Positions 25,901 to 36,161 of a stretch of DNA of 64,000 bases are shown here, one piece after another. The position numbers and the translations under genes were made by a program. Position 1 is the first letter of the stretch; the number at the start of each line of letters is the position of its first letter. The stretch covers positions 514,255 through 578,254 of the forward strand of contig NW_006767441.1 of the NCBI RefSeq assembly GCF_000264995.1. Direction: 5' to 3'. The notes under the pieces were generated by a model that worked only from the letters and a program-made list of their open reading frames with translations, was not told the origin of the DNA and ran no database searches. The DNA comes from Punctularia strigosozonata HHB-11173 SS5 (Eukaryota > Basidiomycota > Agaricomycetes > Corticiales > Punctulariaceae).

Positions 25901-26276
25901 GGCGGACCGAATGCAGCGTGAAGGGGGGGTAGCACATGATGTTGGGATGCGTGATGTGAATGTGAGGGGAAAACGTGAATGTGGAATACAAATGTAGGGG
26001 GCATGCAGGAATCGTCAAATGTCCGGAGCAAAAACGTGATTGCGATGCGAGCGATAGGTGAAAAATAAATGGTTCACGACAATCAGCTCTTGCATCTGCA
26101 AGTATGGGTCAACATCGGATCTAGCGAACTACGGATGGAAGGCGCTGACCATGATGCGTCATGATAACAGCGATTCAGTGGCAGAATCGTGAGCTTTCGT
26201 GATCAAGTCGATTGGCAGGCGTAAGCGAGCGTCCAATGATGGGGCGGTGACCGAGTGGGATGGATTATGTGCATAG
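22930..26276. other. 3.3-kb gene-poor region
   Basis: No gene family was recognised. The most protein-like piece is a minus-strand frame ending at 23451 (from about 23708) with SSLLLHYACPRRF-type hydrophobic/basic sequence and a final WYQYEQYYEIWGVTLLH. It lacks a credible start or splice partner and may be a gene relic. Elsewhere (24.0-25.7 kb) only short overlapping frames occur on both strands. No terminal inverted repeats or long direct repeats were noticed on reading. Confidence 0.3.
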
Positions 26277-27263
26277 TCAGCCATCGCGAGCTCGCGTCTG
26301 CCCTATTTTATGGCGCACAGTGCGCTGGGCGCGGAACAAGCGGTAGCGAAGGCGGAAAGACAACGCCCGGAATGCAACACGGAGCGATTGCGAGCAAGAA
26401 GGTCTGGCGAAACGGATCAGCAAAACGTATGCGGGCGAACAAAGACAGAAAACATACGTCGTTTCGTCTTGCTCTGGCTGTTGAGTCGATGGCTTCTCGT
26501 CCGACTCGTCCTGCTCGGATTTGGACTTCTTCGACTTGCGACGGAGATGACGACGCAGCTTCTTCTCGCTGAGCGCCTCCTCCTCATCGTCTTCGTTGGC
26601 AACGAACGACTGGGGCTCCTGAACGTAGGATCCGGTGGGTGTTATGGACTCGAAGAACGACTCGTGCCGCATATGGTGCAGTGGCGACTCGCGGTGGCCC
26701 TGCTGACCGGAGAAGTTGACTCTCGACGGAGACGCGGAATGCGTGTGGCCATGATCCGAGTAGTACGCGTCGGTGTAATAAGTCGAGTATCCCTTCGGCC
26801 GTGACCGGGCGGGGTTAGACGCGGAACGGGTGACGCGGGGAACAGGCGTCAAAGGCCTGGAGTGCGACAGCGATTGCGCGTATTCGCTGTCCGACGCGTC
26901 CGCATCTTCGTCGTTCTCGTCGAGGTCGTATGGCCCGGTGCGCGGGTATCCGCGTTCCCAGGCCGGGACGCGTTGACTCGTCGAGCGGCGCTTGGTTGGG
27001 GTGGTGGGGAGAGGAGGGAAGTGGCGGTAGTCGGGGTCGTGCAGGTCGCCCCGGTGGTCGACGTAAACCTCGCGCGTGGGCGAATGGGAAAGCGACGACG
27101 ACGCGCCAGAAGAATACGATGAGCTCGCGACGGGGCCAGGGAGGTAGGCCGGGTCGAGCAACCGAGAAATGTCGGAACGCTTGGAGGAGGGCGCGTACTG
27201 CCCCTCCTTGTGGTGCGAGCCACCGGAGGGCCAGCGGACGAGCTCGAGTGAGTGGCGGGTCAT
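26277..27263 (-). CDS. Uncharacterised 310-residue low-complexity protein
   Basis: A two-exon gene (27263-26458 and 26403-26277) encoding 310 residues. I do not recognise a named domain, but the sequence looks like a real, constrained protein. It is rich in Ser, Pro, Tyr and Asp in its first 200 residues (for example YDLDENDEDADASDSEYAQS and STYYTDAYYSDHGH). A Lys/Arg-rich segment follows (EKKLRRHLRRKSKKSKSEQ), and an Arg-rich C-terminus (SLRVAFRALSFRLRYRLFRAQRTVRHK) carries an amphipathic basic pattern. No signal peptide or membrane span is seen. Its 5' end and promoter lie in a segment that was assembled twice around the N gap, so the sequence upstream of 27263 should be read as joined to 28887 onward. 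A role in a basic, nucleic-acid- or membrane-associated complex would be speculation. Confidence 0.65.
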   Translation of the reverse strand: MTRHSLELVRWPSGGSHHKEGQYAPSSKRSDISRLLDPAYLPGPVASSSYSSGASSSLSHSPTREVYVDHRGDLHDPDYRHFPPLPTTPTKRRSTSQRVPAWERGYPRTGPYDLDENDEDADASDSEYAQSLSHSRPLTPVPRVTRSASNPARSRPKGYSTYYTDAYYSDHGHTHSASPSRVNFSGQQGHRESPLHHMRHESFFESITPTGSYVQEPQSFVANEDDEEEALSEKKLRRHLRRKSKKSKSEQDESDEKPSTQQPEQDETTYVFCLCSPAYVLLIRFARPSCSQSLRVAFRALSFRLRYRLFRAQRTVRHKIGQTRARDG

Positions 27264-27829
27264 GGGGGAGGAGGGAGGAGGAGTGGGTCTCGGAGAAAAC
27301 TGGGGGGTAGTTATGGGTGGCTGGGAACCCAGAAAGGATTAGCCTGGGGAGGTTTGCTACGCGAGGCAAGGTGTTTTACTGCCGAAGTGTGACAGTGAGA
27401 CGCGCGGTCACACGCTGGGACGGTGTGCGTATGCTACAGCAGCGGACAGGGGGAGGGGATGGCGATCCGCATCGCACCGTCAGCCGGCGGTTTATATACA
27501 GCTATCCACTACGGTCGCCCTTGCGAGAGCTCCGAATCAGCCGGGCTGAAAGGGCAAGAGAAGCCTGCGGCGATGAATCATGAAAGACTCCCAGATTACA
27601 CTATCGCCTACTTCCTGCGTCAGCCTCGGCCCACCCGCACGAACACGATGCAGATAGATATCTTTCCGAACCAGCAAGATTTCCCCGCATGCCGATGACC
27701 TCTATCATCCTCCTGCCGTCCAGATATCATCCGCCTGCGGAGTTGATTTGCGTAATCCCCCCGTAACCTCATCATCCGCGCGCAGTGCGTCACGTTGGCG
27801 CTCCTCAGATACCAGGACGCCATCCTATT
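27013..27829. repeat. 817-bp exact direct duplication, left copy
   Basis: Bases 27013-27829 recur at 28070-28886 without a difference that I could see (constant offset 1057). The left copy ends exactly at the first N and the right copy begins exactly after the last N. This is the pattern of two contig ends that overlap but were scaffolded with a gap instead of being merged. The left copy contains the start of the 310-residue gene. Confidence 0.95.
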
Positions 27830-28069
27830 NNNNNNNNNNNNNNNNNNNNNNNNNNNNNNNNNNNNNNNNNNNNNNNNNNNNNNNNNNNNNNNNNNNNNNN
27901 NNNNNNNNNNNNNNNNNNNNNNNNNNNNNNNNNNNNNNNNNNNNNNNNNNNNNNNNNNNNNNNNNNNNNNNNNNNNNNNNNNNNNNNNNNNNNNNNNNNN
28001 NNNNNNNNNNNNNNNNNNNNNNNNNNNNNNNNNNNNNNNNNNNNNNNNNNNNNNNNNNNNNNNNNNNNN
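27830..28069. other. Assembly gap (240 N)
   Basis: A run of 240 undetermined bases. Because the flanks are identical over 817 bp, the true gap is probably negative: the sequence most likely passes directly from 27829 to 28887. Confidence 0.99.
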
Positions 28070-28320
28070 GGAGGGAAGTGGCGGTAGTCGGGGTCGTGCA
28101 GGTCGCCCCGGTGGTCGACGTAAACCTCGCGCGTGGGCGAATGGGAAAGCGACGACGACGCGCCAGAAGAATACGATGAGCTCGCGACGGGGCCAGGGAG
28201 GTAGGCCGGGTCGAGCAACCGAGAAATGTCGGAACGCTTGGAGGAGGGCGCGTACTGCCCCTCCTTGTGGTGCGAGCCACCGGAGGGCCAGCGGACGAGC
28301 TCGAGTGAGTGGCGGGTCAT
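28070..28320 (-). pseudogene. Truncated duplicate of the 310-residue gene (assembly artefact)
   Basis: The reading frame from 28320 repeats the first part of the gene that starts at 27263 (MTRHSLELVRWPSGG... to HDPDYRHFP) and stops at the N run. It should not be annotated as a separate gene, because it is explained by the duplicated contig end. Confidence 0.9.
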
Positions 28321-28886
28321 GGGGGAGGAGGGAGGAGGAGTGGGTCTCGGAGAAAACTGGGGGGTAGTTATGGGTGGCTGGGAACCCAGAAAGGATTAGC
28401 CTGGGGAGGTTTGCTACGCGAGGCAAGGTGTTTTACTGCCGAAGTGTGACAGTGAGACGCGCGGTCACACGCTGGGACGGTGTGCGTATGCTACAGCAGC
28501 GGACAGGGGGAGGGGATGGCGATCCGCATCGCACCGTCAGCCGGCGGTTTATATACAGCTATCCACTACGGTCGCCCTTGCGAGAGCTCCGAATCAGCCG
28601 GGCTGAAAGGGCAAGAGAAGCCTGCGGCGATGAATCATGAAAGACTCCCAGATTACACTATCGCCTACTTCCTGCGTCAGCCTCGGCCCACCCGCACGAA
28701 CACGATGCAGATAGATATCTTTCCGAACCAGCAAGATTTCCCCGCATGCCGATGACCTCTATCATCCTCCTGCCGTCCAGATATCATCCGCCTGCGGAGT
28801 TGATTTGCGTAATCCCCCCGTAACCTCATCATCCGCGCGCAGTGCGTCACGTTGGCGCTCCTCAGATACCAGGACGCCATCCTATT
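28070..28886. repeat. 817-bp exact direct duplication, right copy
   Basis: The right-hand copy of the duplicated contig end described at 27013-27829. It includes a second, truncated copy of the first 84 or so codons of the 310-residue gene. Confidence 0.95.
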
Positions 28887-30247
28887 CAGCTACTGTGTCC
28901 GACGATGCATCTCGAATATACCGTATGACCGGCCGGGGATGCCCCGGCGGGCACATGCGTGAGCCCATCGTTCCGTGGGCGTCGCAACACCCACCCTCGC
29001 GACCTGAACCTACGCAAAAGTCGCCCGAATCCAGCCAGAAACTCACGCTGCGCGCGGTCACAAGCCGTCCCCGTCCCCACCATAAGCCCGTAACGCACAT
29101 GCCCGTCCGTATTTTCGACAACGCGGTCGCGTTGCGCACGCTGGCAGTGAACACAGCAAAATCTTCTGCAGGCGTGTTTGCCTGCACCCATGCTTCTGCG
29201 AGCACCTTTGACGCTATGTGCTCTCTCCTCGGCCCGTTCGCGCGCCCCGCCTGCCTCTGTGCGGGATGCTGGACACTCGGAGCTGGCCCGAAAAGACCAT
29301 GCCTGCCCCTGTACACGCGCCTGACCGAACGTCACGGTCTGCGTCACATGCCTGCCTTTTGCGGTATCCTGTGGGTTTTGCGCCTCCTCGTGGGCGAATG
29401 CCTGCTCTATGTGGCAGTTTTCGTGGGTCGCCCGCTCGGGATTGGTGTGCACCCGACGCCAGCTTCTCATTCGCTAGCCCCTCCTGTCCTTCCCGGGTTG
29501 GCCTCACCAACGCCCGGCAACACTATCCCCGCTTTGCATCGGCACGGTGCGTAAACCATCGGGATAACGTCGCGCTCCTGCTTGCCCCGAGAGCTTGTCC
29601 TCCCATTCAGATGGCCAATCATAGCAGCACGTACATATTGCACCTCCAACTCTGACCCTGACTCATCCGAGCGCGCGCCTTGCGAGGCTGAATAACAGGG
29701 TTCGAAGATGCCTTTGTCCCGCCTCGCCCTTCATAGGAGCTGCTTGCGCGATCATATGTGACTCAGACCACCGGATCTTGCTAATCAGGCTTCCATCTAA
29801 AGCTGCTGTATGCAGGTACCCCGCAAGCTCATAATTGTGGTCTCCTCATGCGTGCCTCATTAGCACAGCCGTTCATCCGTCCCATCTCGCACCTCCGAGG
29901 GAGGAGGAGACAGAAGCACGGATCCCGGATCGTGTCGCACAGCCACATCTACCCATCGGCCCATCTCATCTTATCCTATCTTACCTTGTCCCCTTGGCTT
30001 ATGCGCATGGGTCTACAGCCCATTCCGTGGTCATCGGAAAGGGATCGATTTGCTTCTTGACCACCTTCAGGCTACCTCACGGTACAAATGTACGCGTCTT
30101 ATTGCCCGCAGCAGCCCTCTCTGAAAGACCTTTACCAATCAGCATACATGGACAGGAAGATGAAATGTCAGCAGAGCATTAGGAAGACTGCAACGGATCC
30201 CGTTTGTCTCCGCTCAAGATTCACTTACCTTCTCTCTTTCCCATCAG
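28887..30247. other. Non-coding or unrecognised sequence
   Basis: Open frames up to 249 codons exist on both strands but are antiparallel mirrors rich in Arg, Pro and Ala, with no start or splice logic and no family motif. I see no gene here. The first part is the presumed upstream region of the 310-residue gene once the gap is closed. Confidence 0.35.
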
Positions 30248-30664
30248 TTACTTCTTTGCCAGCACACTTGCCACCGCATCGGGACTCTCACCGCCACGGG
30301 TTTGTACGCCGGAGGGCTTGACTTGACCGTCTTGCCCGGTGAACGTTATGTCCACTTGCGGCCAAGCGGTGAACTCCGGCAACTCACGGGCCTTCGCCTC
30401 TATCCGATGCGAAATGACTGCAGCGCTGCGGTCCTCGTGCAACACATCTCGAGGATTATCCAGCACCATCTATGCTTTATCCGTGCAAGATCATCGGAAG
30501 GGATTTATTCTACACCTTCCTCGGATGAACCGACGTTCATCCGGTACGAGGCATCGCCACAGATACGTGATCAGCGTCGGATATTGGTGGCATACTTCGG
30601 CGTAACTCAGAAAGCCTACGCTGTCATCGGTGCTTCCGCCTGATGGATATCGTGGTTCTACCAT
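30248..30664 (-). CDS. Small unrecognised two-exon gene
   Basis: A minus-strand model reads like a compact soluble protein but matches nothing I know. Exon 1 begins at an ATG at 30664 and reads VEPRYPSGGSTDDSVGFLSY, then HQYPTLITYLWRCL. Exon 2 ends in PSGVQTRGGESPDAVASVLA followed by two Lys and a stop at 30248, and contains LHEDRSAAVISHRIEAKARE. Two splice choices keep the frame: 30548 to 30469 (donor GTACCG, acceptor TAG, 112 residues) or 30535 to 30447 (donor GTCGGT, acceptor GAG). There is no signal peptide or membrane span. The charged, low-bias composition over both exons and the preserved frame support coding. Further upstream exons are possible. Confidence 0.5.
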
Positions 30665-32880
30665 GTCTCGATAGGGGCCATCTAATCTTATTGTTCAAGT
30701 CGGCAGCTGCATCCGTCCCCGGCGGGGGCGTATTATCCATCGACAGGGAACATCCTACTCGGGAATTGCCTGCCAGGTTGGCTTCAGCTGTCCGATCTCT
30801 GCGCGGATCCGGCAACAACTCCCTGATCCACGCATGGTGCTCAACCCCCTAGGGCTAGAGCTTCGCGCAACGGCAGGCCGTGGTCAGCGCCGCTGTATTA
30901 CCTCTCTATCACCTACACTCATGGTCTAGCTCCCCTTGACCCACCATCCCGATCACCCGAACCGGAACGCTTTGCATGCGTGGCGTGTACCCCGACTCGC
31001 CGAAATCTTGCCCATCGACCCGTTACCACCAGCACGACTACGCCGAGTCTAATGCTTACGGACCCAACATCTGGACTCGGAGTACCGCTTTTCGGTCCTG
31101 GGAGTCGCATCGATGCTGATCCGGCAACTCTTACCCCTACCATCCTCATCGTGCTACGCATGAAGGGTCCCAAACGCAATCTCCCCGCGGAGATGTCAGG
31201 TACAGCAGCTCAAGTACGCATATCATATTTACGTCGTCTTCGATACGGGCACGTTGTCCGAGGGCAAAGGAACGCAGCAACACCCACTGAAATCCATATG
31301 GTGGCATCGAGACTGCCGAAAGACACCGATAGAGGAATGCTGCTCTCACTGTCTCGGAATGCATACGCGTCGTCGGGCTGCGTGCATCACAGTGTGACAC
31401 TGCGCTTTGACCATATTCGGCAAGAAAGGTGATCCGTTACGTCACGACGGAGGATGCAACCTGTCGCGACCTCCGGCTGGTCACTGCAACCACGCAACAA
31501 GCTTCGCATCTCCACTCCATGGACTACGCTGTATTGAGCAAGACTGCTAGACAGCTACATCTCCGCGCTTGGTATTATCACTGGGAGCTTATCGAGTCAA
31601 TTCTACACGGAGGCAAGCCCCGACGGGCTTCTCGATGCCACGCGTCGCGCCACGACTCGAATTTTTACGACTTTTTGCACCTCGTTTCGCAGTGCGTGCC
31701 CTGTTATGCCCTTGTCGCTTCTATATTGAGGAACTCGGCGCATTGACTCCCTTGCCTTCGAGTATGATCGGGCGTGGAGAGTCGTACGATTTCCGACGTG
31801 TCGCTCGGTCCCATGACACAAGTGGGCGTCGGATGCGGCAGCGTATGGGCCCTGGCATGGTGTAATCGGGGTGGAGCTCGAAGCCAGCACGTTACGGGGA
31901 GCCCTCGTTGAACAGGGCCTCTCGGAGACTGTTGCGTGCCTTGACTTCCGTCCGAGGATTTGACTGACATGCAAAACGCAGGGCTCTGCCATGCCCGGGA
32001 GGCGTGCGCCGGCTGGTTTGGGAAGATGGGTTACTCATCCACCAGAGACTGCGAATCTAGAGGTATCTTTCGCCCCCCCCCCCCCCGCGCGTAGATTGCA
32101 CATTTACCGACCTTAGGTGCATTATGGGCTCCGCTAGCGTCAGCACCGGGTCTGGTTCACGACAGGTCCCAGTTGTTATTTGCTCTCGATGCCCCTGGTG
32201 ATGCCGACTCAATGTTTCAGGCAATGTCGGTATTTCGGCTATCTCGGATTGATGCCAAACTCTTTGTCCAGCACGCTTGGTCGCACTGCGTTTTTCTGGC
32301 AGCAGTCCAGCTGACTGCCACCGCCCTGCTCGGCCTCTCAGTCTACTGTACTCTGGAGCACACCAGCTCTGATGAATCGTGTACGACCCCAGCAGCTATA
32401 GTCCAACACGGAGATCGCATCGCCTTCGAGAACTAGGAGCTTTTGGGTATTATCATAGCGTAACTGAATGCCCAATGATTTATCTTTGCCATTGACGCGC
32501 GACCGTGGACCACTGGTTGAGCACCATCGCCCGGCGTTCAACGTTTAGCGGATGCAAGCGTAACGCCCATTTCGGACGCCGGAACGTCGATCAGGTACGT
32601 CAATATTGTGGATATAAATGTCATCATCATCTTCATTGGCTCCTGCAAGACTTTTAATTTTTCGTTTCAAATGTCTCTGACATTGCTGACTTCCGGTGTC
32701 TTACTGTACAAGTGCAGTCGCCGAAACGTCCGGTCTCCGCTGCAAAATCAACCTGCCGCCGCTACCGCCGGATGACGTCAGCCGGTGCATGTCGCCCGCC
32801 GACCGCTGCGTTTGGACACCCGCAGGCCATATAACTGGTGCGGCTTACAGATCCTTCCTAGTCGACCTGCAGTCAAGAAT
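30665..32880. other. 2.2-kb gene-poor region
   Basis: Only fragments of protein-like frames occur, such as a plus-strand stretch near 31580-31725 (GSLSSQFYTEASPDGLLDAT in one frame), and none could be joined into a gene. A poly-C run of about 15 lies near 32072-32086. The last few hundred bases should contain the phospholipase B promoter. The fragments could be remains of a decayed gene. Confidence 0.3.
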
Positions 32881-35800
32881 ATGCGTGTCCACTCTACTTT
32901 ACAAACTGCCTGTCTCGCTGCGCTTCTGTCCTATCCTACTTCCGCCTCTATCACCAAATTTCAGCAGGCAGAGCTCAAGAACTTAATCGTCAAGAGGAGC
33001 TACGAGAAATTTTACGCTCGTGCTAATGCAACCGACGGCCAAACATCCTATGCTCCCGCGACGAACCAGTCCTGTCCCTTTCCGTCCGATCATGATTACA
33101 TACGACCAGCTACCTCTCTTTCGACGAACGAAACGACGTACATCGAAGGGCGATTGAATAATGCCAAGGACTCACTCAAAACGTTCTTCACCAACGCCAA
33201 CTTCACCCTGGACAATTTGGATGACTTGCTTAGCAACACCAATACGGTGCCTCGCGTTGCAATCGCCATTTCCGGAGGCGGTTACCGAGCTATGTTGCAC
33301 GGATCAGGGGGCATCAGCGCTTTGGACTCGCGGAACGATTCATCTGTCGCTGGTTTACTGCAAAGCAGTATATACATGGCCGGATTGAGCGGCGGCAGCT
33401 GGGCTGTTACTGTAAGACCTGCAATTTTGCCCATAATATTTTATATTTTCTGATGCATGAGCTCCAGAGTTTTGCTGCGTCGGACATGGCATCGCCTTAC
33501 TACCTCGAGAGCAATGTTTGGAACATGGAAGATAGCCTTGTAGCTCCATCTGGGTATGAAACATTCACTCTGAAATACTCGCAGTCCTAATGCCATCAAA
33601 AGGATTGTCAACGCTGCAGAGTATTATTCGGACGTTGTCGCCGATGTGCTCGATAAGATACACGCTGGATTTGACACGAGCATTACAGACCTGTGGGCGC
33701 GAGCTCTCAGCTATCACTTATTGTTAGTAACTCGGTCATTTCACAAGCTTGAATGCTGAAACAGAGCCAAATCTCAGCGATAGTAATGTCTATCCCGATC
33801 ATGCTGCCACGACTACTTTCGGCGGTGCCATCCGTAACACGAGTACCTTTCGGGCTCAGCAAATGCCATATCCTATCATTGTCGCGCTCGAGCGAGAGCC
33901 AGGGCAACTCATCGTAGGACAGAATGCCTCAATCTTCACGTTCGACCCGTACGAATTTGGCTCATTCGAGCCACTGGGCGGGAACGGATTAGGCGCTACA
34001 ACTGGTGCATTTGTACCCATTGACCAAGTTGGGACCAAATTCAATGACGGCAAGGTTGCCGAGAACCAATGCGTCTCTGGTTTCGAGTATGCGAAGCATC
34101 AATCGAATATCACTTGTAAAGCTCACTTGGTTTTACCCTAGTAATATCGGTTTCACGGTTGCAACCTCAGCCACAATCTTCAATGAAGCGTTGATCGAAC
34201 TGACCGACGATGGCTCAACGTCTGGTGTCATCCAGTCGGCGCTGAAGGACGCCATCGAAGAGGTGGGGCTTGTTTCTCTGCAGGACACAGAACGCGCTTT
34301 CTTACGTCTCGTTTAGATCCTAGGTAGCCTCTCCGCGAGCAACAATGACATCGCCCCATAGTCTGTTTTCCTCTCAATCATAGAGGGCGAATGACGAACA
34401 GCTCATCTCGTCTATAGCCCGAACCCGTGGTACGGGTATCTTCCACAACAAAACGATATTGCAGGCAATCAGTCGATCAGTAAGTCGCGACCCTCCCAGA
34501 TGGGCTCTTATCTGATCACGCAAACCAGGTCTTGTCGATGGAGGAGAGGCTTTGGACAATATCCCGTAAGTCCTGAGTATTAACATCAAGCCGGATGTGT
34601 ACCGACTAGTTGATTGAATAGTCTATGGCCGCTTCTGAACCCCGATCGTCAAGTAGACTTCGTCATGGCGTAAGTGGTCGCTAAGTTACGGATGGTTCCG
34701 GTGCTCACTGACCGCCCGGTAGGTACGATTCCTCGGCAGACACCGATTACAGCTATCCCAACGGGTGCGTCGCTTGTCTCTAGTGTCTGTGGTTTGTTAA
34801 TCGAGTCACCCCAGAACTGCCATGATTGCGACTTGTGCGTTGATAAGCGTTGATAAGGTCGCAATATACCTTCACCATCATAGCTGACCTGTGCCCCAGG
34901 GAACCGCACGATGTATAATTCACAGAAGTACTCAATGCCGAACGTGCCCACCAATTCGAATTCTTGGGTTAACCTCGGGTAGGTTGATATAAATCCTCGT
35001 TGCAGCTCGGTATAACATACATCCAGACTCAACTCTCGTCCAACATTCTTCGGCTGCAACGCGTCCGACGTGACTAACTATAATGCTTCGGCGAACTGGA
35101 CTGCCCCCATTATCGGTGACCATGATCTTATAAGGCTGCCAACCTTAGTGTTGACGCGGCTGACTAGCGTACATCCCTTCATGGCCATGGTCCTACTTTG
35201 CGAACACCTCGACCTACAAACTGTCCTATGAGCACAGCGAGTCACTTGGTGCTCTCAACAACGCATTTCATAGCACGACTCTGAACGACACGGTTCGCGG
35301 AATTTGATGTGTCATGGCGTACACGGCTTACAGGGCTAACACAGGTTTCCGATTGGCCTAAGTGCCTCGCGTGCGCTGTGGTGAAACGCAGCGTCGAAAG
35401 GTCGGGTCTTAGCCACAGCGATCAATGTCAAGAATGCTACAATACATGGTGTTGGAATGGGACAACAAACGATACCCAGCCGTCCACATACGAACCATTC
35501 CTCGGAAGGTAAGTGATTGTTCGATATATGGATCCGGTGTTTTGTTCACTTTGCCTACTCCAGCCTGCCTAAATTCGTGGCGGACATCACAAATCAATCA
35601 CAGTACACTCGTAAGTCTGGTTAGGATGAATCTTCGAAATCGGTCATAACGGGATTATCGCAGCAAACACCGTGTTCCCAAACAGCAGTACAGGATCGCA
35701 GTCGTCAAAGAGCCCTGCAATCTCAACATACGATGCTTCGCATCCACTTTTCACTTGGACTGCTGTGGCGGCTACGCTCCTGGGGACGCTCTTGTCATGA
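32881..35800 (+). CDS. Secreted phospholipase B / lysophospholipase, GPI-anchor-like tail
   Basis: Releases fatty acids from phospholipids and lysophospholipids at the cell surface. I assembled 17 exons: 32881-33411, 33468-33553, 33585-33722, 33778-34086, 34142-34262, 34317-34360, 34418-34479, 34529-34565, 34622-34669, 34723-34764, 34815-34834 (20 nt), 34900-34978, 35027-35115, 35168-35292, 35345-35508, 35564-35610 and 35664-35800. They total 692 residues with every phase preserved. An N-terminal signal (MRVHSTLQTACLAALLSYPTSA) is followed by the PLA2_B core: AISGGGYRAMLHG, the nucleophile GLSGGSW (Ser about 170), the aspartate motif SLVDGGEALDNIPLWPLL, SRPTFFGCNAS and DWPKCLACAVV...CQECYNTWCW. 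N-glycosylation sites are many. The Ser-rich end plus hydrophobic LFTWTAVAATLLGTLLS suggests a GPI anchor. It is convergent with the P450. Confidence 0.92.
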
Positions 35801-36161
35801 TAACCAAGAAGATTGACATTGTAACGCTGCCGCATGCTTCAGGATAATAGCGTTAGATTACTCGTGAAAGCTCGTATAGTTTGTAGAACACCCTAATTGC
35901 ATAGTAGAGCGGGTCCCTATAACCGTATCTAACCATGAATTATAACAGCCACGATGGACCTTCGAACACCGGAAAATGTAGAAGCATCCTCAGCGAAGGC
36001 GTTGCCATGATTTGGCAATCTCATCGATCTCTGATTTCCCGGCTGACTATGGTACATGTTATAACAGCACTGTGTACGATCACTTGAAAAACCGAACCCC
36101 GGGGGAGGGGCGGCAGCTACGAATCGCGGGCTTGCGGGCATGCAGAAAAGCTTCCGGAGCA

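Noticed and set aside
28374-28755. Two open frames identical to frames at 27317-27698
   Set aside because: They are copies made by the duplicated contig end, and the frames themselves are upstream non-coding DNA of the minus-strand gene.
29690-29740. GGTTCGA word suggesting a tRNA T-loop
   Set aside because: The flanking bases do not pair into a T-stem and no acceptor or anticodon arm can be drawn.
28887-32880. Transposable element as explanation of the gene-poor stretch
   Set aside because: I saw no reverse-transcriptase, integrase or transposase motif and no terminal repeats. Decayed single-copy sequence fits equally well.
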